A stretch of 50,836 nt of DNA from Candidatus Fermentibacterota bacterium (GCA_002748705.1 PDSZ01000027.1:1-50836); one strand, 5' to 3'. Positions 1 through 9,620 are shown, counted from the first letter of the stretch. The notes: generated by a model not told the origin, from the letters alone. Numbers and translations are program-made.

Positions 1-1023
1 GATCAGATCAAGACTCTCGTTGAAGTTGTCCCACTCTATCCGATGAATCATCGCAAGACCGGAGGAAAGCCCTATTGATACCTTTGCGCCAAACTCCCAG
101 ACTGCTCCGGCTTTGTTTCGCTTGATGGGACGTACATGCGGCTGTGATATGCTTACTATGCGGTGGGGTATCGTTCGCTTTCTCTCATCATACATCTCTT
201 GCTGCTGACGATATACCTCACGGATGACAAGCAACTTTCTGTAAAGATCCAGATCCAGTACTCCAAAGCCAACTTCATCAAGCAGGGCATCCACATGACC
301 AAGATCCCTGCGCACATAGCCAAGCTGCTTCCTCATTGCCTTTCTAAGTTTTCTGCTGCCGGGCCGTCTGGTTTTCTGCAGGCTAAGGAAAGCTTTCCGT
401 GCTTTCTTCCGGTAGGTCCGGGGCTTTGTGCTGCCCGGCTCCCGTTCCGCATGGAGTACATCGACCATCTTCTCAAGCAGCTCTCGCCCCTTGTTCAGCA
501 GTTTCAGGTCAGTGGGGAATGTGATGTCAGCAGGGGTCGCTGTTGCATCAACAATCAACTGGCCTTCATTGACAGAGCCTCCATCATCACTGGAAGACGA
601 TTCATCATCTCTGTCGCTCTTGCGGGCGGCCAGGAGTATTCTCTCGTTTATCTCAGCTATGGCCTGTGCGGGAAATCTCTTCCTGAATCTGCAAAGCTGT
701 GAATGATCTAGTGGAGGCTTGATCTGGAACTCCTGCAACCCTAAGAACCACTGGAGGTAAGGATTTTCTCTGATCGTGTCAACTGTCTCCCTGTCTGTCA
801 GACCAAGTTTTTCCTGGATCAGTATGGAACCGAACACGAATCTGCTGGGGAGGGCTCGCTGTCCTTCTTTCTTTCTCCCGAGACTTCGAAGATAAACTTC
901 TTCCACGAAATCCCAGGGAACCAGCTTTTCCAGCTTGACCCATCTGTTCTCAGTATCCAGCGGTGTCCTGAACGGAGTCTTGAAGGCCTCAATTTCCAAC
1001 TGACGGTTGTTATGCTGATACAA
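1..1023 (-). mobile_element. IS4/IS5-superfamily DDE transposase, 5' part, cut by window edge
   Basis: A single open frame runs on the minus strand from about 1060 to base 1, so it is an intact N-terminal part rather than a pseudogene. No ATG opens it. I chose TTG at 1023 because GGAG lies 6 bases upstream; TTG at 1041 is possible. Near the start it reads NNRQLEIEAF, then NRWVKLEKLVPWD, LTDRETVDTIRENPYL and FRKRFP, the usual N-terminal pattern of this transposase group. A basic region follows, and VWEFGAKVSIG near the window edge begins the DDE catalytic domain. The rest of the catalytic domain and the other inverted repeat lie outside the window, so completeness of the element cannot be judged. 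Confidence 0.8.
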
Positions 1024-1041
1024 TTGAATCTCCAGGTGCAA

Positions 1042-1339
1042 GGGTTTTGAGCAAATGTGCTCATATTGCGTGCATTTCTATGCACCTAATATACCCTCAT
1101 TCCGTTGCGCTGTAAAGGGTTAAAGCTTCAGCATCAAGCCCTAATTACGGCGGCCAGGATAAGCAATTATTCCACCTAATTCAACCTGGACTGCAGACTC
1201 TATTGAAAGCTCATGTCAGTTATTGCCGATAATTAATATTTACTGTATATGAAACTGCTGTTTTCCCACAAAGTTCCTAAATAACTTAACTTCTCTGCAT
1301 CAGACGGAACTATACCTGAAGGCATAAGAGTTTACAGAT
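1042..1339. other. Intergenic stretch, no gene seen
   Basis: These bases separate the transposase start from the end of tadA. The right end of the insertion sequence should fall around 1085-1130, but no inverted repeat can be assigned because the left end is missing. The rest is AT-rich with stops in all frames. Confidence 0.4.
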
Positions 1340-1813
1340 TTACAGCAGATTCTTCTGAACGAGTCTTCGTTCTCTGAAGAATCTTTTCATTAGTGCAGAG
1401 GCCTCATCGGCAAGAACACCGCCTGTAACCTCCGGATAGTGGTTCAGATATTTCATTTCCAGCAGATCGGTAACAGAGCCGAATGCGCCGAATCTTTTAT
1501 CCCAGGCTCCGTAAACCACTCTGGCAATTCTGCTTATAAGAATAACTCCTGCACACATGACACAGGGTTCCAGAGTGGCGTAGAGGGTGCAGTCCTCCAG
1601 TCTCCAGTCGTTCCTGGCGGCGCATGCTGCCTTAATCACCAGACACTCGGCGTGTGAATCAGGCAGATGCCTCTCTCCTGTACGGTTCGAATTTCTGTAT
1701 ACTGTTCCATCCCCTGTGACAAGAACCGCTCCTACAGGAACTTCTCCCCTGAAGAAAGCCTTTCGGGCTTCCTCCAGGGCTATTTTCATGCAGTCAGTAT
1801 GAGAGAGAATCAC
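1340..1813 (-). CDS. tadA: tRNA-specific adenosine deaminase TadA
   Basis: TadA deaminates adenosine 34 to inosine in the anticodon of tRNA-Arg(ACG) in the cytoplasm. The 157-residue length fits the family. Zinc and catalytic residues are in HAE (54-56) and PCVMC (83-87), and GEVPVGAVLV (24-33) is the usual N-terminal strand. The start is a GTG whose last two bases overlap the TGA stop of the upstream peptidase, giving GTGA and suggesting translational coupling. An internal ATG at 1789 would remove part of the first helix, so I prefer GTG. Another deaminase of the same fold, such as guanine deaminase, is less likely given the PCVMCAGV motif. Confidence 0.92.
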   Translation of the reverse strand: MILSHTDCMKIALEEARKAFFRGEVPVGAVLVTGDGTVYRNSNRTGERHLPDSHAECLVIKAACAARNDWRLEDCTLYATLEPCVMCAGVILISRIARVVYGAWDKRFGAFGSVTDLLEMKYLNHYPEVTGGVLADEASALMKRFFRERRLVQKNLL

Positions 1814-3060
1814 TTTTCTGCCATGAGAGCTTCAATCTCATCCGGTGTGCGGGGAAATCCCTCAGAAAGTATGACATTTGTATCTTTCCCAACCAGGACA
1901 TCATCCTCAATACGAATACCTATGCCTTCTTCTGCACTGTAGAAACCTGGCTCCACAGTAAAAACCATTCCTGGAGCTATCGGGATTTCCGACAAATTCT
2001 CATCATGGGTATCCAGACCAAGGTGGTGACCGATACCGTGGTAATAGTAATTTGCTATTTCCTCCGGCTCCTTTATCTCACCCCTTCTGAGCATAATCTC
2101 TTTGTATGCCTCAAGAACTTCATCGTTCCATTCTCTGTGAAGCTTGCCCGGTCTGAGAAGTTCAATAGCCTTTTCCTGTATCTCAAGCACCATCTCCATC
2201 AGTTCTCTCTGTCTCTCTGAATACTTGCCGCTTACAGGAATTGTTCGGGTGATGTCAGAGCAGTAAAGATCCTTCATAGCACCGTGGTCAATGAGAAGAA
2301 GTTCCCCTTCAGCCAGATTCGTATCGTTGCTTACATAATGAAGGCATGTTGCCCTGCTGCCTCCGGCACAGATTGCAGAAAAAGCAGGAATCTTCTCTCC
2401 CTCAAGTGCCCACCGATAAAGCAGCTCGGCCTCAACCTCACGCTCATTGACACCTGGCTTTACAGATTTTGCGGCAGCCTCGAACCCTCTGCGGGTAAGC
2501 GCTATGGCTTCCTTGAGCTTTTCGATTTCAATCTCGTCTTTAATCATTCGAAGCTTAAAAATCATATCTGATACACCGGCAACTTTCAGGCCTGGATATG
2601 CTTCCCTGAACTTGTTCACATAGGTAAGCCGCTTGCCCCTGGCACCGCTCACACCGCAGTTGTGCCAGTCAAAATAGAAGTTCTGAAGCCTCTCCCTTGC
2701 CACCAGCCTGTCCAGAAATCTGTCTTCAGTGCCGGAAAATCTGATGTCCTCAATTCCGCTTATTTCAGTTGCCTGTTCCATGGTGAGTACAGTACCGTTC
2801 CACTTGGCATGCATCTCGTCGTAGGGTGAAATGTAGAGGCAGGTCTTCATTTCTCTGCCTTTCAGCCTCCACATTATCAGGGTGGTGTCAGCCTGTGTTA
2901 TACCTGTAAGATAGAAGAGATTCCGAGATGGAGTGTAGGGGTAAACCCCGTCAGCGCTTGTAACCTTGTAGGATGAAGCCTGAACGGTGATGCAGAAGTC
3001 GCCTTGAATCATTTCTCCGAGCCTGGTTCGCCTTTCAGTAACTATATCAGAGAATGTCAT
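1810..3060 (-). CDS. pepP: Xaa-Pro aminopeptidase (M24B)
   Basis: This metallopeptidase releases an N-terminal residue preceding proline and probably acts in cytoplasmic peptide turnover. An N-terminal aminopeptidase-P domain (about 1-160, with the typical RNLFYLTGI) precedes a pita-bread domain. The five metal ligands are visible: D258 and D269 (LLIDHG, YCSDITRT), H345 (GHHLGLD), E370 (FTVEPGFY) and E385 (GIRIEDD). At 416 residues it is close to the usual 430-440. There is no signal peptide. It is the first gene of a two-gene unit with tadA, overlapping it by four bases. Confidence 0.93.
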   Translation of the reverse strand: MTFSDIVTERRTRLGEMIQGDFCITVQASSYKVTSADGVYPYTPSRNLFYLTGITQADTTLIMWRLKGREMKTCLYISPYDEMHAKWNGTVLTMEQATEISGIEDIRFSGTEDRFLDRLVARERLQNFYFDWHNCGVSGARGKRLTYVNKFREAYPGLKVAGVSDMIFKLRMIKDEIEIEKLKEAIALTRRGFEAAAKSVKPGVNEREVEAELLYRWALEGEKIPAFSAICAGGSRATCLHYVSNDTNLAEGELLLIDHGAMKDLYCSDITRTIPVSGKYSERQRELMEMVLEIQEKAIELLRPGKLHREWNDEVLEAYKEIMLRRGEIKEPEEIANYYYHGIGHHLGLDTHDENLSEIPIAPGMVFTVEPGFYSAEEGIGIRIEDDVLVGKDTNVILSEGFPRTPDEIEALMAEK

Positions 3061-3157
3061 TTCGGTCCTTTCAGTATCATTTTTTCAACAGTATATGTCA
3101 GAAACATAATGAAACGCTCTGCTTTGTAAAGATGTTAATTTATATTTAAAATACATC

Positions 3158-3188
3158 AAAAAAGGGGCGTGGTAATTGCCACGCCCCT
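3158..3188 (-). terminator. Rho-independent terminator of hsp20
   Basis: A 10-bp perfect stem (3163-3172 with 3179-3188) has a 6-base loop. Read on the minus strand it is followed by six T residues (3163-3158). It lies 16 bases past the hsp20 stop codon. Confidence 0.9.
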
Positions 3189-3203
3189 GAAAGAGAACAA
3201 AGG

Positions 3204-3635
3204 TCAGCCCTTTATCTCTATTTTTCTGTGAAGAGCCTTTTCTTCCTTTGGAATGCAGATGCTGAGAACACCATCATTGAATTTGGCTTCAGCAGCATCA
3301 GCCTTCATATCACCTGGAAGATTGAAGCTTCTGACGAAAGTTCCGTAGCGAACCTCCCGTCTGTGCCACATATCGCCCTTCTTTTCCTCTTCCATCTTCT
3401 TCTCACCGCGAATGGTGAGGACACCGTTTGAAACCTCTATCTCAATGTCTTCCCTTGGAATACCTGGAAGCTCCACCTTGAAACAGATGGAATCGCCCTT
3501 CTCGCAAACATCCACAGGAGGGGCCCACTTATACTGTCCGTTCTCTCCCTCTTCAGGCCAGAGACCGTCCACAAGCTTGTTAAATGTCCTTACCATATCG
3601 TAGGGCATCAGATCTCTTCTTTTTCTGTAGACCAT
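3204..3635 (-). CDS. Small heat shock protein, Hsp20/alpha-crystallin family
   Basis: This is an ATP-independent holdase chaperone that binds unfolding proteins in the cytoplasm. The alpha-crystallin domain fills the second two thirds, with KVELPGIPREDIEIEV, the conserved GVLTIRGEK strand, and near the end FNDGVLSICIPK, the GVLxIxxPK signature. I start it at ATG 3635 (143 residues) because AAAGGAG sits seven bases upstream. A longer frame to 3692 adds 19 polar residues with no ribosome site. It is a single-gene unit closed by the terminator at 3158-3188. No CIRCE element is evident upstream. Confidence 0.92.
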   Translation of the reverse strand: MVYRKRRDLMPYDMVRTFNKLVDGLWPEEGENGQYKWAPPVDVCEKGDSICFKVELPGIPREDIEIEVSNGVLTIRGEKKMEEEKKGDMWHRREVRYGTFVRSFNLPGDMKADAAEAKFNDGVLSICIPKEEKALHRKIEIKG

Positions 3636-3848
3636 TTTCTGCTCCTTTCTATCCCTTTCGGGTTCTTTGCCTTTCACAACACTACTATGCAATTAGCTTG
3701 CCACTCAACAGCGGAACAAGCATATCTTGCTGAACAGTATTGACTTAGAAAAGGGAAAGAACCACATGAAAAATCGGAGTCAGAGAACCCTGAGTGCCAT
3801 AATGACGCGCCGGACCGCAAAAACCGACCCGGCGCACACAGTTTTGTA

Positions 3849-5156
3849 TCAGGAACCTGCCACACTTACATCATCAAGGAGAACAGAAGGATTTTCATAC
3901 ATGCTTCCAGTGTAGTGGGACTGGTTTTCAACTGCTGCAACATTGGAGAACATCTCGTAAACATTACCGGCAACCATACCGTCCTTTACTCTGCCGACAA
4001 CCTTACCATTCTCCACTAACAGACCGGGGCTCAAACCTATGGAAAGGTCTCCATTGAGAATGTTGCCTGAGTGGGCGCCGAGAACACCAAAGATGATAAC
4101 GCCCCTGTCCATCATGGCAAGCATCTCTTCAAAGGTCTTGTCACCGGTTTCGTATACGGCAAACGCAAGACTGGGGGCAGGAAGCAGTGTAATCCTGTCT
4201 CCGCCCCACATGCCGCCGCGGAAACCTGTACCTACAGGCTTTTCTCCAAGCCTGGAAGCATAGTCAAGATTGTTGTAAACTGTTTTGAAAACGCCTTTGT
4301 CAAATATGGGAACAGAAGCTGCAGCCACACCTTCATCATCAAACAGTCTGGTACCTGTGGCCCCTGTGGTGGGATCGCTCACAAGTGATATCTTCGGTGA
4401 GAGCACCTGCTGTCCCCTCTTGTTCAGAAGAGGTGACACCTTATCATGAAAAGCTTTTGCAGATGTGGCGGAAGACAGCCTCCAGGTCATGGCGTACATC
4501 ACTTCAGGTGCTATCAACACCTTCATTTTGCAGTCTCCTGTACTCACTTCAGGAAGGGAGTCGTTGAAGAACCTTACAGTTCTTTCAATATCAGGAAGAT
4601 AAGGAGTTACTTCAGACTTTCCATGAATAATATTTCGCAGACCGGTTCCACTGCCGGGATATGTCATGCTGCCTACAGCGTAAACCTCTGAATCTCTCTG
4701 CGTAAGATCGGCTCCTGAAGTATTGAGCAATCGGAGTTCTGTAGTGCCGGCTCCTGCACTTACAGAAAGAACCCCGTCATTCATATCACTGTAGCAGGGC
4801 TCAAAAGCTGAGATGATTCCTTTAAGATCGGAATAGCCCTTTTCTTCAACAGAGGGATCGTAATCTGCCTGATGAACCACTGTGCCTGAATCAGGAAAAT
4901 CATAGTAGACTTCAACCCCTGCATTCAGAGAAAGAAGCGCGTTTTCAAGAAGCTCTTCCCTGTTTATAAGGTTCCTGGTAAATGCTGTTCCTATTTTACC
5001 GTCACGGATTACTCGAAGGGAAACACCGGATTGAATAGAGGCGGATACATCAGATACAGCACCGTTTTCCTTGCTCATGCTGACGCTTTTGTCCCTCACT
5101 GAGAACACCTCAGCCTTGCAGCCCCGACTCTTTGCCAGTTCAAGCAGCTTTTCCAT
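3849..5156 (-). CDS. pmbA: PmbA/TldE-like TldD-family protein
   Basis: This is the non-catalytic-type partner of the TldD/TldE (PmbA) complex, which in characterised bacteria degrades unfolded peptides and trims modified peptides such as microcins. The 435 residues include VSLRVIRDGKIGTAFTRNL near the start, the conserved C-terminal core with GTGFRGGMWGGDR, and GVLGAHSGNILNGDLSIG. No HExxxH motif is present, as expected for PmbA. The ATG overlaps the TAA of tldD by one base, and GGAGG stands six bases upstream, so the two are co-translated. The pair is cytoplasmic and no peptide substrate gene lies next to it. Confidence 0.9.
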   Translation of the reverse strand: MEKLLELAKSRGCKAEVFSVRDKSVSMSKENGAVSDVSASIQSGVSLRVIRDGKIGTAFTRNLINREELLENALLSLNAGVEVYYDFPDSGTVVHQADYDPSVEEKGYSDLKGIISAFEPCYSDMNDGVLSVSAGAGTTELRLLNTSGADLTQRDSEVYAVGSMTYPGSGTGLRNIIHGKSEVTPYLPDIERTVRFFNDSLPEVSTGDCKMKVLIAPEVMYAMTWRLSSATSAKAFHDKVSPLLNKRGQQVLSPKISLVSDPTTGATGTRLFDDEGVAAASVPIFDKGVFKTVYNNLDYASRLGEKPVGTGFRGGMWGGDRITLLPAPSLAFAVYETGDKTFEEMLAMMDRGVIIFGVLGAHSGNILNGDLSIGLSPGLLVENGKVVGRVKDGMVAGNVYEMFSNVAAVENQSHYTGSMYENPSVLLDDVSVAGS

Positions 5157-6517
5157 TAAACACCTCCGATGACCATGGAACGGATAAGCACACTGGGGCC
5201 TCCGTAACCGCTTTTGATGTTGAGCTGCCCTTTGCCGCAGCCGCCCCTCTCACTGAACCTGATCTGATCATCCACTGCCTCAATGTTCTTCATAGTAGTG
5301 AACATGTTGCCCATAATGTTGATGTCCCGAATCATGCCCTTTATCTCTCCGGCTTTCACCACATACCCGTACTGAGCGCCGAAAGTGAAGTTCTCTCCGG
5401 AAGTCTGGCCACCTTTGCCGTCGCAGATATAGAGCCCGTCTCCAAGCTGAGTCAGTAATTCATCAAAGGTTTTTTTGCCCTTATCCAGATAGATCATTCC
5501 CATTCTTACGATAGGCTCATATCTGTGATCCTCAGCCACTGCATGTCCTGAAACAGGTTCATTGAACTCAGCAGCGGTTCTTCTGGAATGAAGCCTGCCT
5601 GTAAGTACACCTTTTGTCATCAGTGAAACTTTTCGCACAGGGGTTCCCTCATCGTCGTACTTGTAGAACCCCACCTGATCTGGAATGGTGGTGTCGGCAA
5701 TGATATTTACCACATCACTGCCTATTCTGGAATCCATTGCCATTCTGGCCCTGAGAGGAGGATTATTCTCTATGATGTCAGCCTCACTGAAGTGACCGAA
5801 GGCCTCATGAATGAATGTACCGGTGAGTCCGGGATTTATTATCACATCGTAGGTTCCGGCCTTTACAGGCTCAGCATCAAGAAGCTCCTTTGCCAGTTTT
5901 GCTCTTTTAAGGAACACTTCATCACGGTTGAGAAGGGATTTGAAACCGCTGGCCCCTCCCACAGCAACCCTTATGTTCTGCGTCAGATTGTCCCTGCGGG
6001 CAATGGCCTCTCCGGAAATGCTCACAGTACAGATACGCTCTCGAATGGAAGCACCTTCAGAAGAAACAAAGAACTTCTCCCTGTCAACCTCGCTGTAACC
6101 CATATTCGTGTTTGCTATCTCAGCCACGGAAAGCATCAGGTCGTTGTATTTTCTGAGAAGTTTTATCTTTTCTTCAAGGGCAATGGTCGCAGGATCTATC
6201 TCAAGTTCCGGTTCAACCCAGTCCTGAGCAGGTTCAACAGGGGCCATTTTCACAACCTTGCCCTCTCCGGACATGGCATCAGCTCCTTCTATGGCCAGCC
6301 TGATCGCTTCAGGAACATCCTCTTCCCTGGTTACCGTAACAGCAGAAAACCCTCCATTGTTCAACGAGCGAACCACGAATCCATCAGTGGAGTTGGACCC
6401 TGCCTTCTTCAGGTCGGTTCCAGCCAGTACAGCAGAAGTTTCCTTCTTCACTTCGTAACGAATATCCACATAGTCAGCTTTGGAACCTGAGATCATTGAC
6501 GCAAGTTTCTTGAGCAT
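5156..6517 (-). CDS. tldD: Metalloprotease TldD
   Basis: TldD is the catalytic half of the TldD/PmbA protease, a zinc enzyme acting on unfolded peptides. The HEAFGH motif (HExxxH, residues 237-242 from the chosen start) carries the metal ligands, inside the conserved GLTGTFIHEAFGHFSEAD stretch. The glycine-rich C-terminal end matches the family. I start it at ATG 6517 (453 residues), where GGGAG lies five bases upstream. The frame also extends to 6541, but that extension contains the ribosome site. It is the first gene of the tldD-pmbA pair. Confidence 0.93.
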   Translation of the reverse strand: MLKKLASMISGSKADYVDIRYEVKKETSAVLAGTDLKKAGSNSTDGFVVRSLNNGGFSAVTVTREEDVPEAIRLAIEGADAMSGEGKVVKMAPVEPAQDWVEPELEIDPATIALEEKIKLLRKYNDLMLSVAEIANTNMGYSEVDREKFFVSSEGASIRERICTVSISGEAIARRDNLTQNIRVAVGGASGFKSLLNRDEVFLKRAKLAKELLDAEPVKAGTYDVIINPGLTGTFIHEAFGHFSEADIIENNPPLRARMAMDSRIGSDVVNIIADTTIPDQVGFYKYDDEGTPVRKVSLMTKGVLTGRLHSRRTAAEFNEPVSGHAVAEDHRYEPIVRMGMIYLDKGKKTFDELLTQLGDGLYICDGKGGQTSGENFTFGAQYGYVVKAGEIKGMIRDINIMGNMFTTMKNIEAVDDQIRFSERGGCGKGQLNIKSGYGGPSVLIRSMVIGGV

Positions 6518-6787
6518 TTTTCTCCCAACTGTATGTGTCAAGGTGTGTATTTATTCCCAGGCAGATATACTACAATCAAAGACTGCTGCGCAAAGACAGA
6601 TTCATCGTCCCAAAACCCTCTTTCCCTTGATGATTCAGGCAGATCAGCCGGAATTCACAGGAAGGAATTCCAGCATAATCTCCTTCATAAGGAATGCCAT
6701 ACACTTCTCCCCCCTGTGAAGGCTTTACAGGCAAAGTCTTCATGGAATACTTCGGTATGGGAATACCTGATTGAATTTCTGCGAAAA

Positions 6788-7774
6788 TCATGAAGTTTTT
6801 CGCAGAAGAAGAAGCCTTCTCCTTTTCGAACCGGAAAAGATTCTTGAAGTAACCTGAAAACCTGCCCTGCGAGCAGCAGAAGCAAATTGCTCTCCTCCTG
6901 AAAAAAGATCGGCAGCCTCAGCAAAGATTCTGAAATCCTTTTCTGAAAACCCCACTGAAACAAAGGGGGGATTCGAGATAAAAAGCCTGTCCTCTATCAG
7001 CAGATGAAAAGATCCTTGAGGTTTAAGTACTCTGAAAACCTCTTTCAGCAATCTGCTGATACCGTGTATCTCCGGAAGGCCGGCCAGCATCATGGCAGTG
7101 TCCACCGACTCGTCCATTATCGGAAGATGCCTTACATCTCCTCCTACAGCATCAGCAATGTTGTCCTTTCCTATGTGCTTTAATCGATACTGAATGTTTG
7201 ACAGGCATTTAAGGTCTTTCTCAACTCCGATAATACATCTGGCTGTTTTGTTCAGAAAAGCCTGCTGACTCAAGCCGAATCCTCCTCCGGAAGCAAGGTC
7301 GAGAAGGACGACTGACGATTCCTCCTGAACAGCTTTCATGAAAGCGCTGAATGAACCGTCTTCATTCTTTTTCCATGGAAAAACAAGAAGTTTATCTTCT
7401 CTTCCGCAGTGCCTGAACCATTCTCCGGTTCCTCTGTACCGCATTTTTCCCTGATCCTTTAAGGAAACGGCTTCAATTGAAGTGAAACTCTTTTCATGTT
7501 GAGGTACCTGCTGAATCATTTCAAGAGCACCTTCCAGCCCAAGGTCTGCAAGTGTTCTGATTGAATCAACAAGTGTTCTTTCACCGCTGAGACCCAGAGC
7601 TTCATCAACAGGCGACTTCCATTTTGTTACCATTTCCGCGGTCATGATTACAGGTCTTCCCTGAACCACCGGAAAACTCAGCCCGCACTCAGAGCAGTAC
7701 AGTCTGTTCCTGTTCTTTTTCAGACTTGAACGGCATGAGCAGCAGGCAAGATAACTACATACAGTTTTATTCAT
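6788..7774 (-). CDS. SAM-dependent methyltransferase with N-terminal zinc ribbon
   Basis: The protein has 328 residues. The N-terminus holds paired cysteines (C11/C14 and C27/C30) in a Trm112/RlmA-like zinc ribbon. The motif I loop LLDLASGGGFG (157-167) is followed by a class I fold with VEKDLKCL (acidic loop II) and FRVLKPQGSFHLLI. RlmA-type 23S rRNA guanine methyltransferases share the zinc ribbon, but the roughly 100 residues between ribbon and motif I are unusual, so neither substrate nor gene name is assigned. It stands alone, divergent from the outer-membrane gene at 7908. Confidence 0.75.
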   Translation of the reverse strand: MNKTVCSYLACCSCRSSLKKNRNRLYCSECGLSFPVVQGRPVIMTAEMVTKWKSPVDEALGLSGERTLVDSIRTLADLGLEGALEMIQQVPQHEKSFTSIEAVSLKDQGKMRYRGTGEWFRHCGREDKLLVFPWKKNEDGSFSAFMKAVQEESSVVLLDLASGGGFGLSQQAFLNKTARCIIGVEKDLKCLSNIQYRLKHIGKDNIADAVGGDVRHLPIMDESVDTAMMLAGLPEIHGISRLLKEVFRVLKPQGSFHLLIEDRLFISNPPFVSVGFSEKDFRIFAEAADLFSGGEQFASAARRAGFQVTSRIFSGSKRRRLLLLRKTS

Positions 7775-7907
7775 TTATACCCCCTTCAATGTGCCTGCTC
7801 TCTATAGCTATTTTGCAGACTCGTTGTCAATCTTGACATGCAAAGTTTGTGCCCTTATTATGAATGTGGAAAATTTTTTCTGCCTGAACCCGACGGAGTG
7901 GAGAACT

Positions 7908-8639
7908 ATGCGACTGTTTGCTTTCACCGCTTTGACGCTTATCTACTCAGCTGCCTTTGCAGGCAAGTGGTTCCTGAATGTGGAAGGCGGAATGGCAATT
8001 CCCGGCTACAATGATGTTCAGGTGCCAAATGATTCCTCAGGAACAAGATTTTCCCTTTCCGATGCCCTTGATATACCTTCCAAAGCTTTCTTTCGGATCA
8101 ATGCGGGATACGAAACAGGAAGGCATACCTTAAGTGTCTTCGCTGCACCGCTTCAGTTTAACGCAGAAGGGAAATTGCCTGAAGATATCCTTTTCGCCGG
8201 AGAATCATTCAGTGCAGACGAGACGGTTGAAGCTCTTTACAGATTCAACTCATACAGAATGAGATGGCGGTATCTGCTTTCAGAGAGCGAGAACTATCTT
8301 TTCAAGATTGGCTTTTCAGCAAAAATCCGCCATGCGGAAATCAGACTTGAATCCTCCGCACGGACAGGAAGCACAAAGAATACAGGATTCGTTCCTCTTC
8401 TCAGTTTTGAACTGCGATGGCTTCCTGCAGAGAACCTGACGGTTCTGCTGGAAGGAGATGCTCTTGCAGCGCCTATGGGAAGAGCTGAAGATGTGTTCCT
8501 GGGAGTAGAGCTTCCTCTTTCCGGTAAGGTTGATGCAAGAGCAGGTTACAGAATAGTTGAAGGCGGTGCAGATGTGAAAAGTGTCTACAGCTTCACAATG
8601 GTCAACTGCATCTCGGCAGGGTTAAACTTTCGTTTTTAG
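7908..8639 (+). CDS. Predicted outer-membrane beta-barrel protein, function unknown
   Basis: The protein has 243 residues. It starts MRLFAFTALTLIYSAAFA, a clear signal peptide with cleavage near residue 18. The rest alternates polar and hydrophobic residues in short strands and ends in an aromatic residue (LNFRF), as beta-barrels do. I chose ATG 7908 because GGAG lies upstream and the signal peptide starts there; the open frame extends to 7791. Its 3' end overlaps the convergent peroxiredoxin gene by 18 bases. I do not recognise a named family. Confidence 0.7.
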   Translation: MRLFAFTALTLIYSAAFAGKWFLNVEGGMAIPGYNDVQVPNDSSGTRFSLSDALDIPSKAFFRINAGYETGRHTLSVFAAPLQFNAEGKLPEDILFAGESFSADETVEALYRFNSYRMRWRYLLSESENYLFKIGFSAKIRHAEIRLESSARTGSTKNTGFVPLLSFELRWLPAENLTVLLEGDALAAPMGRAEDVFLGVELPLSGKVDARAGYRIVEGGADVKSVYSFTMVNCISAGLNFRF

Positions 8640-9125
8640 CTCTTTCAGCTTCTCCAGAACCCTGGAGGCATGAAGAACTGTGCAGGTCTTTGTTTTGCGT
8701 CTGACCTGCACTTTTTTCCATGCGTATCTTACAGTTCCTTCAGGGTCCAGCAGGAAGGTTGAGCGTATTACACCTTCGTATTCTTTTCCGTAGTTCTTTT
8801 TCAGACCCCATGCACCGTATGCAGCCAGAGTCTCTTTCTGAGGATCGCTTAACAGAGTAACAGAAAGATCATGTTTGGTGATGAATCCGGCATGAGACTC
8901 CGGTGAGTCAGGGCTTATTCCCAGAATTTCACAGCCTTCTGAAAGGAATTCTTCCCTGAGAGCAGAAAAGTCCATAGCTTCTTTTGTGCAGCCGGAAGTA
9001 TTGTCTTTTGGGTAGAAATAGATTACCAGCCACTTGCCTCTGTATTCATCCAGCGAAACAGATTTCCCGTTACTGTTCTGAAGGGTAAAAGCCGGAGCCG
9101 CAGAACCTTCTGTCAATACTTCCAT
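8622..9125 (-). CDS. bcp: Thiol peroxidase, Bcp/PrxQ family peroxiredoxin
   Basis: This enzyme reduces hydrogen peroxide and organic peroxides using thioredoxin-type donors. The 167 residues include the active site FYPKDNTSGCTKEA with peroxidatic Cys46. The usual Bcp resolving cysteine five residues later is methionine (M51), so the protein is 1-Cys-like or resolves through another cysteine, such as the one in the unusual C-terminal insert RRKTKTCTVLHAS. The start at ATG 9125 has AGGAGG five bases upstream; a frame to 9140 would include that site. It converges on and overlaps the outer-membrane gene. Confidence 0.9.
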   Translation of the reverse strand: MEVLTEGSAAPAFTLQNSNGKSVSLDEYRGKWLVIYFYPKDNTSGCTKEAMDFSALREEFLSEGCEILGISPDSPESHAGFITKHDLSVTLLSDPQKETLAAYGAWGLKKNYGKEYEGVIRSTFLLDPEGTVRYAWKKVQVRRKTKTCTVLHASRVLEKLKELKTKV

Positions 9126-9141
9126 TTTGTCCTCCTGCAAT

Positions 9142-9620
9142 TAGTTCTTTGCTGACTGTTTCTGTCAGGCAGTTAATTTTTCAATCTATACTGCCATGAA
9201 ACCGCTGTCAACGAAAAACGGAATGCTTTCAGTTATTCGCGATCAATGCAGGAATGTAACGCCCATGAGATTTCAGTTTTGTTACAGGGAAGGGCAGCTA
9301 CAGTAATTCTGCCTGTCCTGCTTTGCTTCTTATGGCAAGCCGAAAAGAGCTGAACAGTCTGTATCGGTGCAGACAGTGTCACTGCTCGAATTATGCAGCA
9401 TTGCGAACTGGAATAAAGGCAAATTATCCCATATACGGAAACCTGGTTTTTCAGGCAGGCAGGAGACACTGGAAACGGTGAAAAGGTTAATCAGGGTTCT
9501 GCAAGGGGCATTGCAGAACTGTTAAAGCATTTTCAAGAATTGGTTTTCAACGATAATTCAGTTATTAAATTCGTTGCAGGCTTTGTCTGCATTTTTATCA
9601 AACTGCACATAGGGGAACAC
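9142..9620. other. Intergenic region with one hairpin
   Basis: No gene is seen. A perfect 9-bp stem (9496-9504 with 9511-9519, 6-base loop) lies about 100 bases before the lipoprotein start, without a T tract. It may be a leader structure or a poor terminator. Confidence 0.4.

Noticed and set aside
3808..3837. GC-rich inverted repeat (7-bp arms) after pmbA
   Set aside because: The loop is long and no T tract follows on the minus strand, so I do not call it a terminator.
3693..3848. Possible CIRCE or sigma-32 site upstream of hsp20
   Set aside because: Partial matches only (GAGTGGCAAGCTAA, weak -35/-10 pairs); not good enough to annotate.
5792..6490. Plus-strand frame of 232 codons opposite tldD
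   Set aside because: The tldD frame carries the HEAFGH motif and family-wide similarity; the opposite strand is a shadow.
6576..6791. Minus-strand 71-codon frame between the methyltransferase and tldD
   Set aside because: It overlaps the 3' end of the methyltransferase gene in another frame, has no known motif and no good start context.
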